From Sandaracinaceae bacterium (lineage in GTDB: Bacteria > Myxococcota_A > Polyangia > Polyangiales > JAFGIB01): DNA of 32,573 nt. Positions 24,414 to 32,573 of this stretch are shown piece after piece (within the stretch, counting starts at the first letter, position 1; each line of letters begins with the position of its first letter). The stretch spans positions 1-32,573 of the forward strand of contig JADGRF010000175.1 in NCBI GenBank assembly GCA_017881055.1, read 5' to 3'. The notes beneath the pieces were generated by a model. That model saw only the letters and a list, made by a program, of their open reading frames with translations, was not told the DNA's origin and did no database searches. The position numbers and the translations under genes are program-made.

Positions 24414-25304
24414 TCAGTGAGGGGTCGCCGGCTGTACCACAATCTCGACGCGGCGATTGTTCGCGCGGCCCTCGGGGGACTTGTTGTCCGCGATGGAGCG
24501 CGCGGAGCCGAAGCCCTGCGACGACACGCGGTCAGCTGAAATACCGCGCGACACGAGATACTCGCGCACCGTCTGAGCCCGCCGCTGCGAGAGGTCTTCG
24601 TTGTAGCTGGCCGAGCCCTGCGAATCCGTGTGGCCTTCCACGACGATCTTCGAGTCGGGATCCTGCTGCGTGAGCGCCTCGGCCACGCTGTTCAGCTTGA
24701 TCTGCGCTTCCGGAAGAAGCTCCGACTTCGCCGATGCGAAGAGCACGCCTCCGGAAAGGGTGATCACCATGCCGCGCGGTTCTTGCTTCACCGATGCGAA
24801 CTTGGCGAGATCTGCGGCGGCTTGCGCTGCACGCTTGTCGGCTGCTTCGCGGGCGGCCTTCTCGGCAGCCAACTGCTCGTCCTTGGTCTTGATCGCTTGG
24901 CCTTGCTGCGCCAGCTTCTCGTTCGCGCCACGCAGCTGCGTCGAGGTGGCCTTCACCTGCGCCGTCTGATCGTCGTGCATGGTGGTGATGGTCTGCTGCT
25001 CGCCTTGGCTCGCCTGCGCGGCGTTGGCTCGAGACTCGGCGATCTGCGCACGGCGGTCCGCGGTGTACGCGAGATCTCGCGTCTCCTGCGTATCGCCCTG
25101 CTTCGCGTACGACTGCTCAGCGGCTTCGATCGCCTTCTGCGCGGTGTACAAGTCCGCAGGGTCGAGCTTCGCAGCCGAGCTGTGTTGCGCATGGTTGTAC
25201 GAGGTACGCGCGGTCACGAGCTCCGCGGGAGCAGCAGCCGTGGCACAGCCCGTGGACGCGAGGAACACGACCAAACCCGTTTTCAAGACGACTGATGTTT
25301 TCAT
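24414..25304 (-). CDS. DUF4398-OmpA outer-membrane lipoprotein
   Basis: Predicted 296 residues; start ATG 25304 has a GGGAG Shine-Dalgarno. A lipoprotein signal peptide ends at C20 (FLASTGC; the -3 residue is not Leu, but the context fits). Residues about 25-105 are a DUF4398 helical region (PAELVTARTSYNHAQHSS), residues 110-180 a coiled coil rich in Ala, Gln and Lys, and 190-292 an OmpA C-terminal peptidoglycan-binding domain (ITLSGGVLFASAKSELLPEA, VEGHTDSQGSASYNEDLSQR, GRANNRRVEIVV). It should tether the outer membrane to peptidoglycan. The start overlaps the stop of the smaller DUF4398 gene by 4 bp (ATGA). Last gene of a three-gene operon. Confidence 0.92.
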   Translation of the reverse strand: MKTSVVLKTGLVVFLASTGCATAAAPAELVTARTSYNHAQHSSAAKLDPADLYTAQKAIEAAEQSYAKQGDTQETRDLAYTADRRAQIAESRANAAQASQGEQQTITTMHDDQTAQVKATSTQLRGANEKLAQQGQAIKTKDEQLAAEKAAREAADKRAAQAAADLAKFASVKQEPRGMVITLSGGVLFASAKSELLPEAQIKLNSVAEALTQQDPDSKIVVEGHTDSQGSASYNEDLSQRRAQTVREYLVSRGISADRVSSQGFGSARSIADNKSPEGRANNRRVEIVVQPATPH

Positions 25305-25675
25305 CGTTGCGCTCCCTGTTCCGCGTTCGTCGAGCGCTGTGCGTCCGACTGGTCCGTTGCTTTGATCGCGGCCATGGTCGCGTTGTCTTCGCGCGTGAGC
25401 GCCACTGCGAGCTCGGCGTCGGCCTTCGCGCGCATCAGCAGGCCGTCGGCCCGCTTGTTGTCGTCGTCGTCCATCGCCTTCTTTGCGAGCTTGATCTGCT
25501 CTTCGGCGAGCTTGAGATGCAGCTGCGCCCTGGGGTTGTTCTGCGCGCCCAGCTCGGTCGCGCTGCGATCGGCCGATTGAACGTCCGCCATTTGCTGCGT
25601 GGGAGCAGGGTAGGTACCCGCGCAACCAACGCCTAACAGCAACGTCGCGCCCGCCGAGAGAATGATAGTCTTCAT
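25301..25675 (-). CDS. Small DUF4398 lipoprotein
   Basis: Predicted 124 residues with a GGCGGA Shine-Dalgarno. A clear lipoprotein signal peptide, LLLGVGCAG, puts the lipid on C18. The mature part is helical and highly charged (AQLHLKLAEEQIKLAKKAMD), the DUF4398 pattern, with no OmpA domain. It overlaps both neighbours by 4 bp: its ATGA with the CsbD-like stop and its stop with the OmpA-lipoprotein start. The paired DUF4398 genes suggest two envelope lipoproteins that interact through their helices. Function is not established. Confidence 0.88.
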   Translation of the reverse strand: MKTIILSAGATLLLGVGCAGTYPAPTQQMADVQSADRSATELGAQNNPRAQLHLKLAEEQIKLAKKAMDDDDNKRADGLLMRAKADAELAVALTREDNATMAAIKATDQSDAQRSTNAEQGAQR

Positions 25676-25851
25676 GATGTCTTGTCCGCCTTTTCGTGTT
25701 GGGACTCGTGGGTCCCCTTGCTGGACAGCACCTTCGCTATCCAGACGTCGACCTGCTTTTCGGCTTCTTCCTTGAGCACGCCGTAGCGAGCCTGCAGTTT
25801 GCCGAGCAGCATCTTCCTCTTGCCGGCGACGCTTATCTGATCCCAGTTCAT
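25672..25851 (-). CDS. Short CsbD-like stress protein
   Basis: Only 59 residues, translated from ATG 25851 with a strong GGGAGG Shine-Dalgarno. MNWDQISVAGKRKMLLGKLQ and ARYGVLKEEAEKQVDVWI match CsbD-family proteins, which in Bacillus are general-stress proteins of unknown mechanism. Compared with typical CsbD proteins of about 65-75 residues, part of the N-terminal segment between MNWD and the AGKR block is missing, so it looks compacted. The C-terminus is a charged tail. It is the first gene after the sigma54-like promoter and is coupled by ATGA to the DUF4398 lipoprotein gene. Confidence 0.8.
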   Translation of the reverse strand: MNWDQISVAGKRKMLLGKLQARYGVLKEEAEKQVDVWIAKVLSSKGTHESQHEKADKTS

Positions 25852-25892
25852 GTCGTTGCCTCCCGAACCCGTGCCCGTGTAGTCCCGCATAG

Positions 25893-25912
25893 TGCACGGA
25901 GCGTGCCGTGCA
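25893..25912 (-). promoter_or_regulatory. Sigma54-like promoter inside a perfect inverted repeat
   Basis: On the minus strand CGGCACGCTCCGTGCA contains GG and GC exactly 10 nt apart (GG at 25907-25906, GC at 25895-25894). It fits the -24/-12 sigma54 consensus TGGCACG-N4-TTGCA at most positions, with C for the first T and G for T in the -12 box. It lies about 43 nt before the CsbD-like start. The same bases form an inverted repeat TGCACGG-N6-CCGTGCA (25893-25912). The gene immediately upstream encodes a sigma54 activator. Confidence 0.6.
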
Positions 25913-25987
25913 GGCGCGCAGGCCGGATCCGGTGTTTGCCCTGGGAATGGGAACGAAACGGGGACGAGGCTCGGCCGCGGGGCGAAA

Positions 25988-25995
25988 TGTCCCAA
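25988..25995. promoter_or_regulatory. TGTCCCAA octamer, possible upstream activator half-site
   Basis: The octamer TGTCCCAA (TTGGGACA on minus) lies about 80 bp upstream of the sigma54-like -24 element, a normal position for an activator site. The same octamer recurs at 31982-31989, upstream of the membrane kinase at the head of the cluster. Speculative. Confidence 0.25.
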
Positions 25996-26028
25996 CCGGA
26001 TCGTCTCAGGCTCACCGTGCGTGCCCTG

Positions 26029-27387
26029 TCACGCGACGCCGTACGCCTTGAGCTTGCGGTACAGCGTGCGGCGGTCGAACCCGAGCGACGTCGCGGCCTG
26101 CGTCTTGCTGCCGTTCACGGCCTGGAGCACCTGCAGCACGTAGCGGCGCTCGACTTCTTCCATCGGCAAGAGCTCCAGCGGGTTCTCGAGCGGCAGTACG
26201 AAGGTCTTGCCTTCGAAGCTACGAATGTGCTCCGGCAGGTCGTTCAGCGTGATGCTCTCGCTCTGCGTCAGCGCGACCGCACGCTCCATGCAGTTCTGCA
26301 GCTCACGCACGTTGCCCGGCCACGTGTAGCTCAGCAGCTTGTCGGCCGCGGCTTGCTCGAGCCCGACTACGCGCTTCTTGAAGTGCTGCGCGAAGCGCGC
26401 GATGAAGTGCTCAGCGATCAGGCGCACGTCGTTGCCCCGCGCCCGTAGCGGCGGCATCTCGATCCGGATCACGTTGATGCGATAGTAGAGATCTTCGCGA
26501 AAGCGCTGCTCTTCCACGTCGGTCTCCAGATCGCGGCTGGTCGCCGACACGATGCGCGCGTCGAACGGAACCTCTTGGTCGCCGCCCACCGGGCGCACCT
26601 TGCGCTCCTGTAACGCGCGCAGCAGCTTCACCTGCGTGCTGAGCGGCATCTCGCCGATCTCGTCGAGAAAGAGCGTGCCGCCGTTGGCCTGCAAGAACAG
26701 GCCCTTGCGGCTGGTCTTGGCGTCGGTGAACGAGCCCCGCTGGTGCCCGAACAGCTCGCTCTCGAGCATCGTCTCCGGCAGCGCCGCGCAATTGAACGCG
26801 ACCAGCGGCCCTGCGCTGTGTGCGCCGCGACGGTGGATCGCCTGCGCGACCAGCTCCTTGCCGGTACCGCTCTCGCCCGTGATCAGCACGGTGGCGTCGG
26901 TCTCTGCCACGCGCGCCAGGAGCGAATACAGCTCCTGCATCGCCGGGCTCTCGCCCACCATGTCGGCGGGCGGCTTCTGCCGCTCGACCGTGTCGCGCAG
27001 CTGCTTGTTTTCTTCTTTGAGTTGCTTGTGCTCGAGCGCGCGGGTGAGCGTCAGCAGCAACTCCTGCGTCTGAATCGGCTTCGAGATGAAGTCGTACGCG
27101 CCGGCGCGGATCGCCGAGACCGCCATCTCCATGCTGCCGAAGGCGGTCACGAGCACGATCGGCAGGCTCGGCCAGTTCTTGTGCGCGCGCTGGCAAAGCT
27201 CGAGGCCCGACATGCCGGGCATGTTGAGGTCGGACACCACCACGTCGAACTCGCCGCGCTCGAGCATCTCGAGCGCTTCGCTGCCGGCGTTGGCAGTGGC
27301 CACCGCGAAGCCTCGATGCGTCAAGAGCGTGCTGAGCGCCTCGCAGGCCGCCACGTCGTCATCGATCAGCAGCAGTTTACCCGACAT
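26029..27387 (-). CDS. NtrC-family sigma54-dependent response regulator
   Basis: Predicted 452 residues. A receiver domain (1-120; phosphoacceptor D53, K103) is followed by an AAA+ domain (143-385) with Walker A GESGTGKE (171-178), Walker [14 protein letters not shown] (236-248) and GNVRELQN (358-365). A Fis-type helix-turn-helix (about 412-450, [19 protein letters not shown]) ends the protein. The sigma54-contact loop reads GSFTDA (218-223) instead of GAFTGA; the essential F and T are kept. It should oligomerise on phosphorylation and open sigma54 promoters. It starts inside the end of the preceding receiver gene (11-bp overlap) and a sigma54-like promoter lies 117-136 bp beyond its stop, so it probably drives the CsbD/lipoprotein genes. 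Confidence 0.95.
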   Translation of the reverse strand: MSGKLLLIDDDVAACEALSTLLTHRGFAVATANAGSEALEMLERGEFDVVVSDLNMPGMSGLELCQRAHKNWPSLPIVLVTAFGSMEMAVSAIRAGAYDFISKPIQTQELLLTLTRALEHKQLKEENKQLRDTVERQKPPADMVGESPAMQELYSLLARVAETDATVLITGESGTGKELVAQAIHRRGAHSAGPLVAFNCAALPETMLESELFGHQRGSFTDAKTSRKGLFLQANGGTLFLDEIGEMPLSTQVKLLRALQERKVRPVGGDQEVPFDARIVSATSRDLETDVEEQRFREDLYYRINVIRIEMPPLRARGNDVRLIAEHFIARFAQHFKKRVVGLEQAAADKLLSYTWPGNVRELQNCMERAVALTQSESITLNDLPEHIRSFEGKTFVLPLENPLELLPMEEVERRYVLQVLQAVNGSKTQAATSLGFDRRTLYRKLKAYGVA

Positions 27388-27775
27388 GACTACGTTCTCC
27401 CTTCGCGAGCAAGGCCGCGTCTACTTGCGCATACACATCCGCGCGCCGCACGGGCTTGCTGAGAAAGCCTACGGCGCCAGCGGCCACGCCGAGCGCGCGT
27501 GCGTCGTCGCCACTGAGGCCGGTGATCATGACGATCGGGATGTCGCGGGTCGCCGGATCGCTGCTCAGCTGCGTCGCGACTTGATACCCGTTCATCCCCG
27601 GCATCACGGCGTCCAGCAGAATCACGTCGGGTTGTTCGCGCGCGGCGAGCGCCAGCGCCTCTGCGCCGTTGCTGGCAGTCAGCAGCACGAAGCCCTCGGG
27701 CTCGAGGATGAGCTCGAGCAACTGCCGGTTATCGGCTTGGTCGTCCACGATCAGGATGCGTGCGGGGTTGTTCAT
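27377..27775 (-). CDS. Single-domain response regulator
   Basis: Predicted 132 residues, a stand-alone receiver with DD at 11-12, phosphoacceptor D55 in VILLDAVMPGMNGYQ, T84 in MITGLSGDD and K107 in FLSKPVRRADVY. No output domain, so it probably acts as a phosphotransfer intermediate or a binding regulator. It is coupled at both ends: ATGA overlap with the DivK-like receiver before it and 11-bp overlap with the sigma54 activator after it. Confidence 0.93.
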   Translation of the reverse strand: MNNPARILIVDDQADNRQLLELILEPEGFVLLTASNGAEALALAAREQPDVILLDAVMPGMNGYQVATQLSSDPATRDIPIVMITGLSGDDARALGVAAGAVGFLSKPVRRADVYAQVDAALLAKGERSHVG

Positions 27776-28140
27776 GCCGCCGCCAATCGGTTCGCCACCG
27801 TGGTCTGAAATTCTTGGTAGCGAATCGGCTTCGCGATGTAGTCGGCGCAGCCCGCGGCGCGAATGCGCTCTTCATCACCCTTCATCGCGAGAGCCGTGAG
27901 AGCGATCACGGGGATCGCGCACGTCTCATTGTCCTGCTTGAGCAGCGCGATCGCTTCGAGCCCATCCATGCCCGGCAGCTGAATGTCCATTAGGATCAGG
28001 TTGGGCACCTCGGCACGTGCCAAGGTAAGTCCGAACTCGGCCGTGGTCGCGCAGAGCACGCTGTGACCCACGGACTCGAGCAGGAACATCGCCAGCTTCA
28101 TGTTGGCGGGGTTGTCTTCGACGATGAGAACCCTGGCCAT
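27772..28140 (-). CDS. DivK-like single-domain response regulator
   Basis: Predicted 122 residues from the ATG at 28140 (MARVLIVEDNPANMK). Acid cluster E8-D9, phosphoacceptor D52 in LILMDIQLPGMDGLEA, T82 region ALTALAMKGDEER and K104 in YIAKPIRYQEF make it a complete receiver closest in style to DivK. It begins one base after the stop of the hybrid kinase (TGAcATG) and its stop overlaps the next receiver. An in-frame start 15 bp upstream would lie inside the kinase gene. Likely shuttles phosphate from the hybrid kinase. Confidence 0.93.
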   Translation of the reverse strand: MARVLIVEDNPANMKLAMFLLESVGHSVLCATTAEFGLTLARAEVPNLILMDIQLPGMDGLEAIALLKQDNETCAIPVIALTALAMKGDEERIRAAGCADYIAKPIRYQEFQTTVANRLAAA

Positions 28141-28141
28141 G

Positions 28142-30643
<2,502 letters not shown>

Positions 30644-30730
30644 ACTGCGTCCTCCGTCAAAAAGTGAGGACTCGTCTCGCCTGCGCGACTAAACTCGTGG
30701 TCACCGCACGTGTAATCTAAGCACGCATCA

Positions 30731-31870
30731 TCAGCTGGCAACCAACGCGGCGTGATTGTTTGGCTTGTTCTGGCCAATTGATCCGCTATCCTCGTGGCTA
30801 CGGTCCTTCGGCAGATGAATCCTGAATGCCGACCCGACACCTACCGCGCTCTCCACGCTGATCCAGCCCGCGTGCTCGCGGGCGATGCCCTGCGCAACTG
30901 ACAGGCCCAGCCCCGTTCCGCCCTCGGAACTCTTCGTCGAGAAGAACGGCTCGAAGACGCGCGCAAGCTGCGTTTCCGGTATGCCTACGCCGTGATCGGT
31001 GACGGCGACGCAAACGTAGTCTCTTGCGCTGCCGAGTGGGTCGTCGATGGGCGCGCAGCGCTCGTTCTCGATATCGACACGCAGCACGCCGCCCTTCGGC
31101 ATGGCCTGCACGCCGTTCACGACGAGGTTCACGATGATCTGGAGCAATTTGTCGGCGTCTCCGTCGATCTCGATCGGGGTGGCCGGCGGCTTGAACTCGA
31201 TGCGCGTGTTGTGCTTCTTCGAGACGTGCTGGGAGAGCACGATGCCTTTGCGCAGCACCGGCACCAGATCGAGCTGCGCAACCTTCGCGGGCTGCATGCG
31301 CGCAAAGGAGAGAATCTCGTTGATGATCGTGGTCATGCGGCGTGCCTGCTCCACGATCACGACTGCGCTGTGCCGCGCTTGGTCGAGCGTGGCCGTGTCG
31401 CCGGCGGCGATCATCTGGGCCCGCAGCTCGATCACGTTCAGAGGATTGCCGAGCTCGTGGGCCACCGACGATGCCAGCCGCCCGAGCGTCGCGATCCGAT
31501 CGGAATGGCGCAGCTGATCGAGCGCCGCGATGTGGGCCTCGGACGCGACTTGAGCCGCTTCGAGCTGGTCGCACATCGCATCCATCGCGGTTGCGAGGCC
31601 GCCGAACTCGTCGCTACGCGAAAAATGCAAGCGTTTGCTGTAGTCGTGCGAGCCGACGGCCCGTGCCATGATGGCCAGCTGACGCAGCGGCTTGAACAGC
31701 GCGTAGTGCGAGATGCCTGACCCGACTACGCCAACCAGCAACGTCAGCGCGAGCAGCGCGGGCACGTTCGTGTGGTGGGCCGCGAGCGTCCAGTACGTAA
31801 GCGAGCCCGCGATCAGCAATGCGAAGCTCAAGAGCACGAATCTCTTCTCGAGACCAACACGTGCATCCAT
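30731..31870 (-). CDS. Membrane histidine kinase (NtrB/ZraS-like core)
   Basis: Predicted 379 residues from the ATG at 31870 (MDARVGLEKRF). Two membrane helices (about 12-30 and 37-57) flank a very short extracytoplasmic loop, so any signal is probably sensed in the membrane or inside the cell. A HAMP-like linker follows (58-110; PLRQLAIMARAVGSHDYSKR, DEFGGLATAMDAM), then HisKA with H138 in LASSVAHELGNPLNVIELR, and HATPase (N box NLVVNGVQAMPKGG, DHGVGIPETQ, GGTGLGLSVAQGI). This kinase type commonly partners NtrC-family activators, one of which is encoded four genes downstream. A start at 32014 would add 48 residues that read through an inverted repeat and look non-coding. Confidence 0.92.
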   Translation of the reverse strand: MDARVGLEKRFVLLSFALLIAGSLTYWTLAAHHTNVPALLALTLLVGVVGSGISHYALFKPLRQLAIMARAVGSHDYSKRLHFSRSDEFGGLATAMDAMCDQLEAAQVASEAHIAALDQLRHSDRIATLGRLASSVAHELGNPLNVIELRAQMIAAGDTATLDQARHSAVVIVEQARRMTTIINEILSFARMQPAKVAQLDLVPVLRKGIVLSQHVSKKHNTRIEFKPPATPIEIDGDADKLLQIIVNLVVNGVQAMPKGGVLRVDIENERCAPIDDPLGSARDYVCVAVTDHGVGIPETQLARVFEPFFSTKSSEGGTGLGLSVAQGIAREHAGWISVESAVGVGSAFRIHLPKDRSHEDSGSIGQNKPNNHAALVAS

Positions 31871-31974
31871 TGTTGCCACGACGCGCTTCACCGTCAGCGC
31901 AATAGCACTGATCCCGCCGGATAGCTTGTGCACGCTCGAATCAGGCCCAAATGGGGCGTTTCGCTCACGCGCCC

Positions 31975-31990
31975 GTGTCGTTTGGGACAC
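31975..31990. repeat. Inverted repeat GTGTC-N6-GACAC upstream of the membrane kinase
   Basis: Perfect 5-bp arms (31975-31979 and 31986-31990) around GTTTGG, about 105 bp before the kinase start. The right part contains the TTGGGACA octamer also present upstream of the sigma54-like promoter at 25893. It may be a regulator site for the head of the signalling cluster. Confidence 0.35.
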
Positions 31991-32033
31991 TTTTGTAGGT
32001 ACCGCAACGTTCATCTTCCACACTTAAGCACGT

Positions 32034-32070
32034 GCACCGAGCGCGACCAGTCGCTGGTCCCGCTCGGTGC
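32034..32070 (-). terminator. Long stem-loop after the Cys-rich gene
   Basis: A 37-nt hairpin: ten perfect pairs (GCACCGAGCG/CGCTCGGTGC), one C-C mismatch, six more pairs (GACCAG/CTGGTC) and a TCG loop. It starts 41 nt after the stop of the right-edge gene and before the kinase leader, the expected place for a terminator. No T-run follows on the minus strand, so the terminator call is by position and stability. Confidence 0.55.
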
Positions 32071-32111
32071 CGTGTGTGCGTGCCGCGTGTTCGCGTTCGA
32101 ACCAGCCGAGC

Positions 32112-32573
32112 TCAGCCCGAGATGCCGAGCGTCGCTTTGAGGTCGGCCGTCAGCTTGAGATCCGCCGTGAGACGATCCGAAGACGAGCTGATCGCATCGC
32201 TCACCGCATCGAGCTCGCTGACCGCGCAGCCGAGGCCGATCGACTGCTTGAGGGACAGCTTGCCCTTGATGGCAGCCTTGAACGAGTCCTTGACCGCACC
32301 GTTCGCCGAGGCCACGAGCACGTCGCCCGCACCGCCCACGCTCTTTGCGTGGTCGATCGCCGCGAACAAGGAAGGCAAGCGGGTCTCGAGGGTCTTCAAC
32401 GCAGCGACGAAGCGCGCCTGCGCCGCGAGCTCGGCCGAGGCAACGGTCTTCAGCTTGAAGCGCAGCACGACGTGCGGCGGCGTGCACACGACCTGCATCT
32501 TGGCTTGGGCCTTGGCCGTGGCTTCGCACTCCGCCTTCGCCTTGGGCGGCTCGCACTCGCCGTTGCAGCGACC
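32112..32573 (-). CDS. Cys-rich secreted-type protein, C-terminal part (5' end missing)
   Basis: The frame is open through the right edge, so the start lies outside; 153 residues are visible. The first visible part has cysteines spaced C-x3-C, C-x5-C (CNGECEPPKAKAEC), typical of Cys-rich extracytoplasmic proteins of myxobacteria-like genomes. It passes into a helical, Ala/Ser/Lys/Leu-rich C-terminal domain (AALKTLETRLPSLFAAIDHA, SSSSDRLTADLKLTADLK). A conserved-looking C...GC...VSELDAVSDAISSSS segment follows. No enzyme motif is seen. A strong stem-loop follows the stop. The role is unknown; a structural or binding protein outside the cytoplasm is a guess. Confidence 0.7.
   Translation of the reverse strand, partial: GRCNGECEPPKAKAECEATAKAQAKMQVVCTPPHVVLRFKLKTVASAELAAQARFVAALKTLETRLPSLFAAIDHAKSVGGAGDVLVASANGAVKDSFKAAIKGKLSLKQSIGLGCAVSELDAVSDAISSSSDRLTADLKLTADLKATLGISG

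Noticed and set aside
31925..31950. Possible second sigma54 promoter upstream of the membrane kinase (GG-N10-GC)
   Set aside because: Only the GG and GC pairs and one more base fit; the -24 and -12 boxes otherwise diverge from consensus.
31871..32014. N-terminal extension of the membrane kinase to an earlier ATG
   Set aside because: The 48 added residues lack domain character and would be encoded across the GTGTC-N6-GACAC repeat, which looks like a regulatory site.

Overview
The window is high-GC, gene-dense DNA that looks like a chromosomal segment of a free-living deltaproteobacterial or Myxococcota-type organism. The grounds are G/C-rich third codon positions, five signalling kinases and receivers in one block, a sigma54 activator, CheB-CheR-kinase fusions, a DUF4398/OmpA lipoprotein pair and a Cys-rich protein with C-x3-C spacing. 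The taxonomic call is inference. No tRNA, rRNA, CRISPR array, transposase, integrase or prophage gene was seen.

Left part (1-9201): the end of a TesB-like acyl-CoA thioesterase, a GNAT acetyltransferase and an RRM-type RNA-binding protein lie on the plus strand. A four-gene minus-strand operon follows (DEAD-box helicase, small Cys4 protein, CvfB-type S1 protein, unknown 266-residue protein). It is divergent from a DbpA-type 23S rRNA helicase, with only 48 bp between the two start codons. Together with the RRM protein this makes an RNA-metabolism neighbourhood. A PAS histidine kinase and an Rcp1-like single-domain receiver, coupled by an ATGA overlap, follow.

Middle (9202-16713): a 365-bp patch holds gene debris (a short minus-strand coding remnant and what looks like the tail of an HxlR-type regulator). 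Next is a two-gene module of unknown function: an alpha/beta hydrolase and a 1057-residue polytopic membrane protein with a large N-terminal extracytoplasmic region. Then come an NADPH-dependent FMN reductase, a SAM methyltransferase, a thioredoxin 2 and an SRPBCC protein broken by a one-base frameshift.

Right part (16772-31870): about 15 kb reads entirely on the minus strand and looks like one signalling-to-output island. In transcription order it has a membrane histidine kinase, a PAS-PAS hybrid kinase with two receivers, two single-domain receivers and an NtrC-type sigma54 activator. A well-spaced sigma54-like promoter comes next. The outputs are a short CsbD-like stress protein, a DUF4398 lipoprotein, a DUF4398-OmpA lipoprotein, a CheB-CheR-PAS-kinase-receiver fusion, a GT4 glycosyltransferase fused to an (alpha/alpha)-toroid-like domain, and a GH130 glycoside phosphorylase. 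Stop/start overlaps of 1-11 bp tie many of these genes together. I infer a stress-responsive phosphorelay controlling envelope lipoproteins and mannoside-type glycan turnover. The window ends inside a Cys-rich secreted-type protein.

The best candidates for something undescribed are the hydrolase/membrane-protein module (9567-14237) and the signalling/sigma54/lipoprotein/glycan island (16772-31870).
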